A program made the position numbers and the translations under genes. Shown in pieces: positions 52,324 to 61,886 of a DNA stretch of 64,000 nucleotides. The number at the start of each line of letters is the position of its first letter. Position 1 is the stretch's first letter. Below the pieces are notes generated by a model. That model ran no database searches. It worked only from the letters and a program-made list of their open reading frames with translations, and had not been told where the DNA came from. Source of the DNA: Gracilibacillus alcaliphilus (lineage in GTDB: Bacteria > Bacillota > Bacilli > Bacillales > Amphibacillaceae); the NCBI RefSeq assembly GCF_016909015.1, contig NZ_JAFBFA010000003.1:62001-126000 (forward strand), given 5' to 3'.

Positions 52324-53148
52324 TTACTTAATACCAGAAGTGGTTACACCTTGAATATAGTATTTTTGTAATAATAGAAAGATAATCATCGTTGGGATGG
52401 AGGCGATAGTAGAAGCAGCAAAGACCATTCCCCAAGATGTATATGTTTCTAGTGAATAGGAGGCAATCGCAATTTGAATCACTTGTTTCGCATCGTCACT
52501 AATTACAATCAACGCCCAAAGAAACTCATCCCACTTACCAACAAAAGTGATAATTCCTAGTGTAATAATAGCCGGCCAGCTCATGGGCACGGCTACCCTA
52601 AAGAAGATAGTCAGCCATGAAGCTCCATCTATCCGGGCTGCTTCAATTAAACTCCTTGGTATATCTGAAAAGAATTGAACCAGTAAAAAGATCCCAAAAG
52701 CCCATACAATTTGAGGCACAATCAGAGCTGTATACGTATCTAACCAGCCAAAGTCACGGATAATCATATATTGCGGCACCATAATGGCTTCAAAGGGGAT
52801 CGCCAACGTGGACAAAAAAATAACAAAAAGAGATCGTTTTAAAGGAAACCGCATCTTAGCAAATGAAAATGCGGCAAAAGAATTGACTAACAGCCCCAAA
52901 AATGTTCCTGTCACAGCAATAAATAAAGTGTTGAGCATATACCTGTCTAACGGCCTTTGGTTTTCGGAAAATATATCCCGGTAGTTTTGCAATGTCCAAT
53001 TCTCCGGAATTAATAAATGATAACCTAATTCAGTGAATTTAAATATTTCCTCTTCCAATCTAAAGGAACTTAACACCATCCAACTGACAGGCAGCAGAAC
53101 GATAAATGCTATAACGGTCATCAGCATCACTTTTATTACATTCAACAT
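52324..53148 (-). CDS. ABC sugar transporter permease (MalG type)
   Basis: 274 residues from ATG 53148, 5 bases after AAGGAG; the GTG 6 bases earlier touches the ribosome site. LLPVSWMVLSSFRLEEEIF near the start, EAA loop SLIEAARIDGASWLTIFFRV, QKYYIQGVTTSGIK at the end. Six membrane segments. Lies 9 bases after its MalF-type partner. Part of the second importer of the GH172 cluster. Confidence 0.93.
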   Translation of the reverse strand: MLNVIKVMLMTVIAFIVLLPVSWMVLSSFRLEEEIFKFTELGYHLLIPENWTLQNYRDIFSENQRPLDRYMLNTLFIAVTGTFLGLLVNSFAAFSFAKMRFPLKRSLFVIFLSTLAIPFEAIMVPQYMIIRDFGWLDTYTALIVPQIVWAFGIFLLVQFFSDIPRSLIEAARIDGASWLTIFFRVAVPMSWPAIITLGIITFVGKWDEFLWALIVISDDAKQVIQIAIASYSLETYTSWGMVFAASTIASIPTMIIFLLLQKYYIQGVTTSGIK

Positions 53149-53157
53149 GATCACTCC

Positions 53158-54045
53158 TTAATACTCTACATCTGATCGCAGAACCCTCATCTGAATAAGA
53201 GAGATGATTAAAATAATAATAAAGAAGATAAAGGCAGCCGCTGTGGCATATCCCATATCCATATGTTGAAATGCATGATTATAGATAAAATAAGCAGCTG
53301 TTCTAGTAGAACCTGCAGGCCCTCCGCCAGCCATCGTTACATAAATAGGAATAAAAATCTTTAAGGCATCCATCGTTGTAATAATAATGACAAAAGCCAT
53401 TACCTTCTTTAACAAAGGGAGGGTAATGGAAAAAAAACGTTTAATCGGCCCGGCACCATCTATTTGAGCGGCTTCATATAAATCATTCGGGATATTGTTT
53501 AAACCTGCTAAGAATACAATCATAAAGAAGCCCATTGACTTCCATGTTCCAAGAATAACAATACCGATCATAGCTATGTCAGGGTTAGATAAAAAAGGAA
53601 GTACAGGTAAACCAATTCCGTCTAGAATGACATTAAATAACCCTGCTTCTTTGTTATACATCATGCGAAATATAGAAGAAGCTACACCCATAGATATAAT
53701 AAACGGAATAAAATAAATCGTTCTAAACACACCCACACCAGGAAATGACCGCTTCACCAATAAAGCTAACGTTAAAGCAAGTGCCGTTTGTATAGGGATA
53801 ACGAGGATAGCAAAATAAAAGGAATTACCTAAGCTTTGATAAAAACTGGCATCATTCAATAAATGCTGATAATTCTCCATTCCCAAAAAAGACCGCTGAT
53901 CACTGATCAGATTGACATCATAAAAACTAGTGATTAATGATTGTGCCATTGGGTTTAATATAAACAGCAGCAATAAACCAAATGCCGGCAGTATAAATAA
54001 GTAGGCAGCTACTGCTTCCCTATTGCGTTGTGAGAATATTTTCAT
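53158..54045 (-). CDS. ABC sugar transporter permease (MalF type)
   Basis: 295 residues, six membrane segments. YLFILPAFGLLLLFILNPMA near the start; EAA loop YEAAQIDGAGPIKRFFSITL; AFQHMDMGYATAAAF at the end. ATG follows GGAGATGAATATAC. Preceded by a hairpin after the binding-protein gene (54117-54155). CUT1 importer subunit. Confidence 0.93.
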   Translation of the reverse strand: MKIFSQRNREAVAAYLFILPAFGLLLLFILNPMAQSLITSFYDVNLISDQRSFLGMENYQHLLNDASFYQSLGNSFYFAILVIPIQTALALTLALLVKRSFPGVGVFRTIYFIPFIISMGVASSIFRMMYNKEAGLFNVILDGIGLPVLPFLSNPDIAMIGIVILGTWKSMGFFMIVFLAGLNNIPNDLYEAAQIDGAGPIKRFFSITLPLLKKVMAFVIIITTMDALKIFIPIYVTMAGGGPAGSTRTAAYFIYNHAFQHMDMGYATAAAFIFFIIILIISLIQMRVLRSDVEY

Positions 54046-54116
54046 GTATATTCATCTCCAATCTATCAAATAAAACGGTTAACGTGGAGTTATTTCGGAC
54101 AGTTGTGCTGGTATAA

Positions 54117-54155
54117 GCTAAATGAAGAAAGAAACTGCTTCTCTCTTCATTTAGC
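54117..54155 (-). promoter_or_regulatory. Intercistronic hairpin after the binding-protein gene
   Basis: GCTAAATGAAGA (54117-54128) pairs perfectly with 54144-54155 around a 15-base loop. No T tract. Lies 22 bases after the binding-protein stop codon. Confidence 0.65.
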
Positions 54156-54176
54156 AAAGATAACCTGACGTGATGA

Positions 54177-55463
54177 CTACTCTGCCAAGACATTATTTAT
54201 ATCCTCAACCGCTCCCTCTACAGCCGTACCCACATCTGAATTATTAATAACGACCGATTCAAACAAATCGCCAAATGTTTGACTGATCACAATATAGTCT
54301 GGAGTTACTGGTCTTGGCTTTGCATATTCACGTGCTTGATCTACAAAAATTTTCATAGGATGACTGTTCAAATCTTCAAATGCCTCCATTGTTGATTCTC
54401 TAGCAGGCAGGTTTCTTGTTTTTTCATACCATACTTTTGCCCCTTCTTCACCAGTGACCCAATCAATAAACAGCCAAGCTTCATCTGGAAAATCCGACTG
54501 TGACGTAATAGCCATATTCCAACTGCCATTCGGTGTTACTTGTTCACTGTCTCTCCACAATGGTGCAATATCCCAATCTTCTCCAAATACAAAGTCAGGA
54601 AACTCATTTTCGAGATAGGCAATCTCCCACGGCCCCACAACACTAATTCCTAACACACCATTTGGAAAAGGGTCTTCTTGTTGTTCAATTGGTGCCACCC
54701 CCTCCTCATGGTACAGCGACCGGATAAAATCCAGCGCTCTGATAGATTCATCTGAATCAAGGTAACCGCTTGCTGTTGTAATATCTTCGTCTACAATATC
54801 ACCACCAGCTTGCCATAGATAAGGCAATAAGGAGAATACCTGTGCCTCTCCTGGCTGCACGCCGCCCATCGATGGCTGCCAGCCATATATTCCATTTTCT
54901 GCATCGGTAATTTGTTTAGCTGCTTCCAAGACTTCCTCCCATGTCCATGCCTCTTCTGCCTCTGTTGGTGGGAGTTCCACACCATTTTCTTCAAATAGTT
55001 TTTTATTATAGAACATGGCTACACTGGCATCATTTAGTGGCGCTGCATACATTTGATCTTCATAAGTTAAACTTTCCACAACAGAGTCTAACAGGTCGTC
55101 CTTTCCACCATCTCTCTCGTAGTACTCATCCAACGGAAGAATAGCTCCATTCTCTGCATAAGAGGCAAGTGTTGGACCATCTATTTGCATGATATCCGGC
55201 GCCGTTCCCCCTGAAAGTGCCGTTCTGATTGCTGTTTCATAATCGGTTTGGATTTCCATATTTACTTTGATATTCGGATGCTCTTCCTCAAAAGATTCAA
55301 TTAAATTCCGTAAGGCAGCCTCTTCCTCTGGGTGTTCATGTCTCCAAAATGAAAGTTCCACTACACCATCTTCAGAACCTCCATCTGTCGCCGAGTCATT
55401 ATTACAAGCAATAAATAACACACTCATTAATACAATGGAAATCACCACTAGTATTTTTTTCAT
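54177..55463 (-). CDS. ABC sugar transporter, extracellular binding lipoprotein
   Basis: 428 residues. Lipobox FIAC with Cys20, then an Asn/Asp/Ser linker. Family 1 binding fold: VELSFWRHEHPEEEAALRNL, GTAPDIMQIDGPTLASYAEN, AMFYNKKLFEENG and GISVVGPWEIAYLENEFPDF. ATG follows AAGGAGTGAAAATCA. Second of two binding proteins in this cluster. The two differ enough in sequence that they probably bind different fragments of the same glycan. Confidence 0.92.
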   Translation of the reverse strand: MKKILVVISIVLMSVLFIACNNDSATDGGSEDGVVELSFWRHEHPEEEAALRNLIESFEEEHPNIKVNMEIQTDYETAIRTALSGGTAPDIMQIDGPTLASYAENGAILPLDEYYERDGGKDDLLDSVVESLTYEDQMYAAPLNDASVAMFYNKKLFEENGVELPPTEAEEAWTWEEVLEAAKQITDAENGIYGWQPSMGGVQPGEAQVFSLLPYLWQAGGDIVDEDITTASGYLDSDESIRALDFIRSLYHEEGVAPIEQQEDPFPNGVLGISVVGPWEIAYLENEFPDFVFGEDWDIAPLWRDSEQVTPNGSWNMAITSQSDFPDEAWLFIDWVTGEEGAKVWYEKTRNLPARESTMEAFEDLNSHPMKIFVDQAREYAKPRPVTPDYIVISQTFGDLFESVVINNSDVGTAVEGAVEDINNVLAE

Positions 55464-55591
55464 TGATTTTCACTCCTTGCTTTGATTTGTATTCCGGTTG
55501 AAAAATCACTATAACAGCAAGCTGGTTCGCCCTTTTAAATTAAATTGCTTTCATAAAGATTCGCAGACACTACACCATTCACCTCTTCGCA

Positions 55592-56422
55592 TTATTTGAT
55601 ACCGGTCAGAGCCATCCCTTCGATAAAGTAGCGCTGTGCTACAAAAAAAAGGATGATGATAGGTAAGGTGGCTATCGTTGCTGCTGCCATAACTAACGGC
55701 CAGCTCTGTACATATAAACCCGAAGACAATGATGAAATTAATAAAGGTAACGTCTTATAACTTTCATCGGTAATGATCACTAAAGGCAGGAAATAGTTAT
55801 TCCATGAAAACATAAAGGTAAAGATACCTAAGGCAGCCAAAGGTGCCTTCATAATGGGGAGAACAATTTGAAAAAATATCCTCATCTCGCCAGAACCATC
55901 AATTCGTGCTGCTGCCATTAGCTCACTTGGGATACCTTTCATAAACTGCCTCATTAGAAAGATACCAAAGGCAGTTGCTATATTAGGCGCAATCAACCCT
56001 GTATAAGAGTTGAGCAGCTCAAACTCTCTAAATAACATATAAATAGGGATCATCGTAATTTGAAATGGAATCATCATCGTAGCAAGCAGCAAAATAAAAA
56101 TAACATCTCTGCCCCAAAAATTAAATTTGGCAAAGGCATAGCCAGCCATACTGTTCAATAACAGACCCAATATCGTTGTTACGATCGCTACATAAAAACT
56201 GTTAAAGAATATACGGCCAAAATTGGCAACATTAAAGGCCTTTTCATAATTTGCCCATTGCAAGATTTCTGGTATCCATGTCGGTGGAAACGTAAATACT
56301 TCACTGTCCGCTTTCAAAGAAGTAGAAATCATCCAAATAAAAGGTACTAACATCGTAAATGCCCCGATGACCACGATGATTATCAAACATATCCGCCCAA
56401 TCCATTCTGCGTTCTTCACCAT
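55592..56422 (-). CDS. ABC sugar transporter permease (MalG type)
   Basis: 276 residues, six membrane segments. AFTMLVPFIWMISTSLKADS near the start, EAA loop SELMAAARIDGSGEMRIFFQ, AQRYFIEGMALTGIK at the end. ATG with GAGGGAG about 14 bases upstream. Partner of the MalF-type permease encoded 26 bases before it. First importer of the GH172 cluster. Confidence 0.93.
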   Translation of the reverse strand: MVKNAEWIGRICLIIIVVIGAFTMLVPFIWMISTSLKADSEVFTFPPTWIPEILQWANYEKAFNVANFGRIFFNSFYVAIVTTILGLLLNSMAGYAFAKFNFWGRDVIFILLLATMMIPFQITMIPIYMLFREFELLNSYTGLIAPNIATAFGIFLMRQFMKGIPSELMAAARIDGSGEMRIFFQIVLPIMKAPLAALGIFTFMFSWNNYFLPLVIITDESYKTLPLLISSLSSGLYVQSWPLVMAAATIATLPIIILFFVAQRYFIEGMALTGIK

Positions 56423-56448
56423 TTTTGCAGTACACTCCCTCTCTAAAG

Positions 56449-57354
56449 TTAACGTTCAAGTCTTGCATTGATGCGATGGTAAGCAAGCGTTAGCACCAAT
56501 ATCACGATAAACAGCATCACCGCCAATACAGAGGCATAACCGAAGTTGGTTTCGCTAAATCCTTTCTGATAAATATAGAAAACAATGGCATAAGTGGAAC
56601 GGGCCGGCCCGCCGCCAGTCATAATATTAATTTGGTCAAAGACTTGAAAGCCGTTGATAATTAACATGGCTACCACAAAAAAAGTCACTGGTGTAAGCAT
56701 CGGCCATGTAATAAAACGAAAGGATTGCAGCGGGGAGGCACCATCAATTCGGGCCGCTTCATATAAACTATTGTCAATTCCCTGCAAACCGGCCAAATAA
56801 ATGACTAGATTAAAACCAATACTCTTCCATATATTGATCAAAATTAGAATGGCTAATGCTTGACTGGAGTCACCTAAGAATTGCTGTGCCGAAATTCCGA
56901 ATGCTGAGAGTAATGGGTTAATCGGACCAAGCTGTGGATTAAATAACCATAACCATACAAAAGAGACAGCAACCATGGACACTACAGTCGGTAAAAAGTA
57001 AACGGCTCTAAAGAGATTGACAAACGGAAACCATTTTTGATTCAACAGTACGGCTAGCACTAAGGAGATAAACACCGTAGGGAGTAATGAACCAAATGCA
57101 AACAAAAAGGTTATCCACATCGATTTATAAAATAATTGATCCTGGAACACTAACTTATAGTTTTGCAATCCAATAAATTCAACTGGACTGATCGCATCAT
57201 ATCTAAGAAAACTGATCACAACACCTGCTATCGTTGGCAAAATCACAAAAATCATAATGATTAACAAAGCAGGGGAAAGAAATATCCATGGGGTCAGTGT
57301 TGCTTTGGACCATCTTTTCCTTCTAGTAAAAGGTATTGCTTTTGCATCATGCAT
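56449..57354 (-). CDS. ABC sugar transporter permease (MalF type)
   Basis: 301 residues from ATG 57354, which follows AATAGAGGAGTTGGCGAT. The longer frame begins inside the intercistronic hairpin and was rejected. FLSPALLIIMIFVILPTIAG near the start, EAA loop YEAARIDGASPLQSFRFITW, FSETNFGYASVLAVML at the end. CUT1 importer subunit of the GH172 cluster. Confidence 0.93.
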   Translation of the reverse strand: MHDAKAIPFTRRKRWSKATLTPWIFLSPALLIIMIFVILPTIAGVVISFLRYDAISPVEFIGLQNYKLVFQDQLFYKSMWITFLFAFGSLLPTVFISLVLAVLLNQKWFPFVNLFRAVYFLPTVVSMVAVSFVWLWLFNPQLGPINPLLSAFGISAQQFLGDSSQALAILILINIWKSIGFNLVIYLAGLQGIDNSLYEAARIDGASPLQSFRFITWPMLTPVTFFVVAMLIINGFQVFDQINIMTGGGPARSTYAIVFYIYQKGFSETNFGYASVLAVMLFIVILVLTLAYHRINARLER

Positions 57355-57374
57355 ATCGCCAACTCCTCTATTTG

Positions 57375-57410
57375 AAATCCGGAGTACATATAAGACTGAA
57401 CTCCGGATTT
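57375..57410 (-). promoter_or_regulatory. Intercistronic hairpin after the binding-protein gene
   Basis: AAATCCGGAGT (57375-57385) pairs perfectly with ACTCCGGATTT (57400-57410). It starts 9 bases after the binding-protein stop codon and has only a short T stretch (TTT) after it on the minus strand. Confidence 0.68.
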
Positions 57411-57419
57411 GCATTTTTT

Positions 57420-58766
57420 CTAGTTCTGGCCAATGGAGGCATTAATACTCTCTGCTGCCTCTACTAAGGCTTCTTCTGGGTCTGCACCTTCTGTTAAGAC
57501 AGATTGAATCGCATTTTCAATGTGATCTGCATAAAAATTTTGATAAGGACTAATCCATGTTTGATCTAACCATTCATTATCAAATAGATCTTTTAGATAG
57601 CCTAGCTTTTCATCAAATTCTTCTTCTGAATCGATACCTGGAACATCTGCTTCAGGCACTCCGGTTACATTCCGGAACGATTCCTCATCTTCTAGTGAAC
57701 TTAACGTGGCTGGAGCTGCAACCCATAGAGACTGCCAATACACATCGAGCTGTTCCTTTTCCGTTAAAAATTGAATTAACTTCCATGCCTCATCCGGATG
57801 ATCGGAATCTTTAGAGATACCAAAGGAAGAAGACATAGAACGTGATACTTTCTCTTTCCCTTTTGGAAAACTAGTCGCCTTATAATGGAAATCTGGTGCT
57901 GCATTCTTTATCGATGGCGCCATCCAGGTTCCATCGATATACATCGCTGCCTGCCCTGCCTGAAAATAGGCATCAGGTCCCATCTGTGCCTGATCACTAG
58001 TAGATGTCGTCAATTGAAAATCAACTACTAGATCCCGCCAGTATTCCAAAGCTTCAATCGCCTCTGGACTATCTACTGTCGACACCGTGCCATCTTCATT
58101 CCATATGTTCCCTCCATTAGCCATTACGAAATTCGCAAAGTTATCTGCGTTCCATCCCATGACAAAACCGTAGCGTTCGATATTGCCATTACTGCCTTTT
58201 ATCGTTAGTTTCTCTGCATCTTCTAACATTTGCTCCAGCGTATAATCATGATTTGGTTCATCTAATCCTGCTTCGGCAAAGGCTTCCGGGTCATAATACA
58301 ACACGGTTGAATTGGCATCTTGCGGAATCGCAAAAGTTTGATCATCTTTCTGCATCGATACCCATGAGGCTTCTGGATAATTGTCCATATCTAAATTCTC
58401 ACTTTCGATATAACCATCTAAAGGGATAAACATGCCTCTGCTGATAAATTCCTGTACGTTGACACCTGGCGATCTCATCACATCAGGCAAGTCATTAGCA
58501 GCACCCAATGTAAGGTATCTGTCCCTTAACTCGTCATAATGCAAAAATTCTACTTCTATATCTGGATTCTGCTCTTCAAATTCCGGTATATAAATATCTG
58601 TATATAGCGCATTCTCAAACGGCATTCCCCAGACAGACAAACTTATTTTTACCTTGTCTCCACTGCCGCCACTATCTTCTGAACTGCAGGCATAAAGAAA
58701 AGTCGTTAACAGCAATAATAAAGACAGAAAAATCATTGTGTTATGTTTTAAAAGCCCCTTGCACAC
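57420..58766 (-). CDS. ABC sugar transporter, extracellular binding lipoprotein
   Basis: 448 residues from GTG 58766, 7 bases after AGAGGAG; the frame is open for 28 more codons upstream, but that part has no clear ribosome site and would give an over-long signal region. Lipobox LYAC, then SSEDSGGSG. Family 1 fold: VKISLSVWGMPFENALYTDI, DLPDVMRSPGVNVQEFISRG, AAMYIDGTWMAPSIKNA. First importer gene of the GH172 cluster. A LacI/CcpA-type site precedes it (58880). Confidence 0.9.
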   Translation of the reverse strand: MCKGLLKHNTMIFLSLLLLLTTFLYACSSEDSGGSGDKVKISLSVWGMPFENALYTDIYIPEFEEQNPDIEVEFLHYDELRDRYLTLGAANDLPDVMRSPGVNVQEFISRGMFIPLDGYIESENLDMDNYPEASWVSMQKDDQTFAIPQDANSTVLYYDPEAFAEAGLDEPNHDYTLEQMLEDAEKLTIKGSNGNIERYGFVMGWNADNFANFVMANGGNIWNEDGTVSTVDSPEAIEALEYWRDLVVDFQLTTSTSDQAQMGPDAYFQAGQAAMYIDGTWMAPSIKNAAPDFHYKATSFPKGKEKVSRSMSSSFGISKDSDHPDEAWKLIQFLTEKEQLDVYWQSLWVAAPATLSSLEDEESFRNVTGVPEADVPGIDSEEEFDEKLGYLKDLFDNEWLDQTWISPYQNFYADHIENAIQSVLTEGADPEEALVEAAESINASIGQN

Positions 58767-58879
58767 CTTGAATCTCCTCTTTTCCTTTTTAAAATTTGTA
58801 TACATGTTTACGAAACCTTTTTCGATTCTTCGTTTACCTTGTTTCTGCATTCATCCTAGCTAGCCACAAAACACCAACA

Positions 58880-58893
58880 AGTAATCGTTTACA
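58880..58893. promoter_or_regulatory. LacI/cre-type operator before the first importer
   Basis: AGTAATCGTTTACA; its complement TGTAAACGATTACT resembles the perfect palindrome at 62899. Matches the cre consensus at 13 of 14 positions (A for T at position 1). About 115 bases before the binding-protein start. Confidence 0.55.
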
Positions 58894-58967
58894 CATTTAC
58901 TGACAGCGAATAATGCTCGTTATCATCATTGATAGAATAGACGAGCCATTCGCTATACCTGCTGTTT

Positions 58968-60050
58968 CTAGATAATCTCCAAGCCATCCTTATCTGGCAG
59001 GGAAGGAAATGGTTGGTGTGGGGCGGTTTGATACCAATAAGCCACAGACGAAATATCATCTTGCAGTGGCAAATATCTACCTCCTGAGCGCCAGCCAAGC
59101 GCCTGAATGGTAACCTTTAATTCTTCTTCAAAACGAATCGGGTCCATAATATGCCACCTGTACATACCAAAACGCTGATTCGCCTGATAAAGCCCGTCAG
59201 GTTTAATGACTTGCGGCATTCCTAAATAAGCGGTTGAAAATGTACCATATTCCCCCTTAGGCTGCTCAAAGTTCCAAGCACCACCAAAATAATCCTCTGT
59301 ACCGGTACCACAGATAGTAGGGTAATCTACATCTCCATCCATATAGAATTTTATTTCACCTTCTCCCCACCAGCCGTTATTATTTACTTGCCATGCCATA
59401 TATGTTCCAACATAGTGACCTTTTCCTTTGATCCCATCTACAATCGTATGCACTTCTTTATATGGCAATGGATTGCTTCTGCGCCACTGTGCATGAAAAT
59501 AAGCCACATCATTCGGAATAGTCGTTAAGCTGTAATCTATTTGATAATACAACGGGAAAGTTTCCTTACTTATATTCTCCACCGCAATCTTGGCTGATTT
59601 CCTAAAAGGCATCTCCCAGTAAGAGTTCATGCCGCCCGCTGGATTCACAGCAATAGGCAGGGAATTCACATTACATCGTTCATTCCAGCCATTACAAAAG
59701 AAATCCCCGAATGGTACTTCTACCGATGGATGTTCTTCCCCATCCCAATACATCCTGATAATCAACGATCGCCAATGAGCAGGAAAACATGTCATCCACA
59801 TATGCTGAATAACGCCTGGTCCTTTAATCTCTGCAATAACATAGGTTTTGTTAGCTTCGATATCAATTGACGGAGATACTTTCCATCCCTGCCCCAAATC
59901 ACGGGCACAGTTAGCACCAGTTCCTTCTGTTGCCATACCGCCTTTTCCTTTGGCTCCATCAACATTTTCAGCACTAATAGACCTTGTTTGGGCATTTGAT
60001 AATCGGGACAGATTCCCCAACCCCATCCCTAAACCATTAAACTCACTCAT
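58968..60050 (-). CDS. GH172 (DUF2961) glycosidase, copy A
   Basis: 360 residues, no signal peptide. DUF2961 hallmarks: GKGGMATEGTGANCARDLG near residue 36, GPGVIQHMWMT, RMYWDGEEHPSVEVPFGDFF and, at 248-255, GTGTEDYF with Glu252, the position corresponding to the family nucleophile, then YRWHIMDPI. Characterised GH172 enzymes are alpha-D-fructofuranosidases (difructose dianhydride hydrolase) and exo-alpha-D-arabinofuranosidases. Which of these applies is unknown. ATG follows AAAGGACAGGTAAT. The active form is usually a homotrimer whose site includes residues of a neighbouring subunit. Confidence 0.9.
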   Translation of the reverse strand: MSEFNGLGMGLGNLSRLSNAQTRSISAENVDGAKGKGGMATEGTGANCARDLGQGWKVSPSIDIEANKTYVIAEIKGPGVIQHMWMTCFPAHWRSLIIRMYWDGEEHPSVEVPFGDFFCNGWNERCNVNSLPIAVNPAGGMNSYWEMPFRKSAKIAVENISKETFPLYYQIDYSLTTIPNDVAYFHAQWRRSNPLPYKEVHTIVDGIKGKGHYVGTYMAWQVNNNGWWGEGEIKFYMDGDVDYPTICGTGTEDYFGGAWNFEQPKGEYGTFSTAYLGMPQVIKPDGLYQANQRFGMYRWHIMDPIRFEEELKVTIQALGWRSGGRYLPLQDDISSVAYWYQTAPHQPFPSLPDKDGLEII

Positions 60051-60096
60051 ATTACCTGTCCTTTCTGTTTTAAGTTTTATTCATCATTATCAGTTA

Positions 60097-60110
60097 AGTA
60101 AACCCTTACA
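60097..60110. promoter_or_regulatory. Weak LacI/cre-type site before GH172 copy A
   Basis: AGTAAACCCTTACA fits the cre consensus at 12 of 14 positions, and its complement TGTAAGGGTTTACT keeps the TGTAA and TTAC arms of the other sites in this cluster. About 47 bases before the gene start. Confidence 0.38.
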
Positions 60111-60157
60111 TTTCCTTATAACAAAAACATGATCATATAAACTCATCTATATTGTTG

Positions 60158-61255
60158 TTAATAATCAAAACACTTCTTTAAGTCTTCTTGATTAAATGGC
60201 AGGATATCAGGCAGCGGCAGACGTTGTTTTACCGGCAAAATAGGTTCGACGCTGCGATGCGGTTCTGTTTGATACCAATAAGCCGTACTGGAATAGTCAT
60301 CACTTCGGTTATTATTATGGCCATGTTCAATCGTTACTTTGATAGATTGATCAAACATAATCGGATCTTGTATATGATATCGATAGGCTGAGATTTTGCC
60401 AGACCAGTTAGGCCCACCGCCTAAAATAATCCCGTGATAAGGAGTATTTTGCTCTTGCTGCGGACACCAGGCCGTATTAAAATAGTCTTCCATCCCTGTT
60501 CCATGCAAAGACGGCGGCCATGGTTCTCCATCAATAAAAATCATATCATCTCCTTCCCCATACCAATTCCATTCTTGTGTAAAGCGGAGGTTATGGATAT
60601 TTAAGTTACAACCGACATAATGGCCTTTTCCTACCGTATCCAATAAGATATAATTCTGATCACCCGTTGTATTTTTACCGCCAAAACTGTACAATGCATT
60701 CGATGTGTTCTCATCTATTCCCTGTGTTAGTTCACGGCGCCAAATAGCATGGAATCTTAACTCACTATCAATCTCCTCCTTATACTGCTCATAATCAATA
60801 TAAAAATAAAATTTGATCGGTGCCTCTGCATTGCTTTCGATTTCGATCTTTGCACTATTTGCAAAAGGCATTGGGAAAAAGCAGTTTAACGAACGCCCAT
60901 CTTCCGGACTCATCTGTAAGGGGGCCGACCAATAATTTTTTGTTATACCATGGCCCATCCCAAAGAAATCACCAATTGGCGCCTGTACACTCGGATTTGT
61001 TTCCCCATCCCAATACATTCTGATAACGATCTTGCGATGCAGATATGCTTCGATGTCATCATTCAAGGGGGCCATTGTCATCCAGATATGTGTAATACAT
61101 CCTGAACCTGCTAATTCACAAATATCCACCTTTTCATCAGGGTAAATCTCAAAATAATCGCGGTTACCGCCAGTTATATCATAACTGGATGCCCTCTTTC
61201 GTTTCGCATTACGTTCACGGTACAAATCTCTCATCGATGTTCCAATGAATGTCAT
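60158..61255 (-). CDS. GH172 (DUF2961) glycosidase, copy B
   Basis: 365 residues, no signal peptide. RKRASSYDITGGNRDYFEI, GSGCITHIWMTMAPL, RMYWDGETNPSVQAPIGDFF and HGTGMEDYF (251-259) with Glu256 at the nucleophile position, then YRYHIQDPI. Same family as copy A but clearly different (for example GTGMED in place of GTGTED, and an extra segment after residue 180). Two paralogues suggest different linkages or oligomer lengths. ATG follows GGAGAGGACAATTAG; 107 bases separate it from copy A. Confidence 0.9.
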   Translation of the reverse strand: MTFIGTSMRDLYRERNAKRKRASSYDITGGNRDYFEIYPDEKVDICELAGSGCITHIWMTMAPLNDDIEAYLHRKIVIRMYWDGETNPSVQAPIGDFFGMGHGITKNYWSAPLQMSPEDGRSLNCFFPMPFANSAKIEIESNAEAPIKFYFYIDYEQYKEEIDSELRFHAIWRRELTQGIDENTSNALYSFGGKNTTGDQNYILLDTVGKGHYVGCNLNIHNLRFTQEWNWYGEGDDMIFIDGEPWPPSLHGTGMEDYFNTAWCPQQEQNTPYHGIILGGGPNWSGKISAYRYHIQDPIMFDQSIKVTIEHGHNNNRSDDYSSTAYWYQTEPHRSVEPILPVKQRLPLPDILPFNQEDLKKCFDY

Positions 61256-61269
61256 CTAATTGTCCTCTC

Positions 61270-61860
61270 CTATTGCTGTGATAATTGTCTGCCCAGACTT
61301 CCGCCAGGATGATATAAATGAAAATCTTCTTTTGTAAAGCGTCTCATTTCACAAAGCGCTACCGCAAGGGCGTCACCAATTACTAATACAATAGTGGAAC
61401 TTGTGGTAGGTGCTACTCCAATATGATCAGCTTCTTGCTCATAATGATAAGTTAAAGAAAAATCACAGGCAGTGGCTAAGGTCGATTTTCCATTAGAAGT
61501 AATAGCTATTTTTTTGGCGCCTATTTTTTTTAAAGATGGCAATAAACTTAATACTTCTGCAGTCTCTCCACTATTGGAGATCATCAGTACCACATCATGC
61601 TCTTCAATCATGCCAAGATCACCATGCACCCCTTCTGTACTATGCATGAAAAATGCTGGTGTTCCTGTACTTGCAAATGAAGCGGCCATCTTTTTACCAA
61701 TATGGCCAGACTTGCCTACCCCTGTGATGACAACCTTGCCCTTACAATTATTTAATACGTCAATAACCGGTTCATAATCCGGCCCTACTTGCTCCAGCAG
61801 GATACTGATAGCATGGGCTTCTATAGCGATGGCCTTTCTGATAAATTCTAAACTAGACAT
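61270..61860 (-). CDS. SIS-domain D-arabinose 5-phosphate isomerase-like protein
   Basis: 196 residues: a single SIS domain without the two CBS domains of E. coli KdsD. Closely follows the KdsD/GutQ/KpsF pattern: GVGKSGHIGKKMAASFASTG with Lys50, HSTEGVHGDLGM with Glu76 and His79, ISNSGETAEVL, APTTSSTIVLVIGDALAVAL, and YHPGGSLG with His184, the expected catalytic positions. Predicted to convert D-arabinose 5-phosphate to D-ribulose 5-phosphate. In a Gram-positive with no visible KDO genes it is more likely catabolic. It lies 15 bases from GH172 copy B. ATG follows AAAGGAGGATTGT. Confidence 0.85.
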   Translation of the reverse strand: MSSLEFIRKAIAIEAHAISILLEQVGPDYEPVIDVLNNCKGKVVITGVGKSGHIGKKMAASFASTGTPAFFMHSTEGVHGDLGMIEEHDVVLMISNSGETAEVLSLLPSLKKIGAKKIAITSNGKSTLATACDFSLTYHYEQEADHIGVAPTTSSTIVLVIGDALAVALCEMRRFTKEDFHLYHPGGSLGRQLSQQ

Positions 61861-61886
61861 ACAATCCTCCTTTCAAATATATATCT

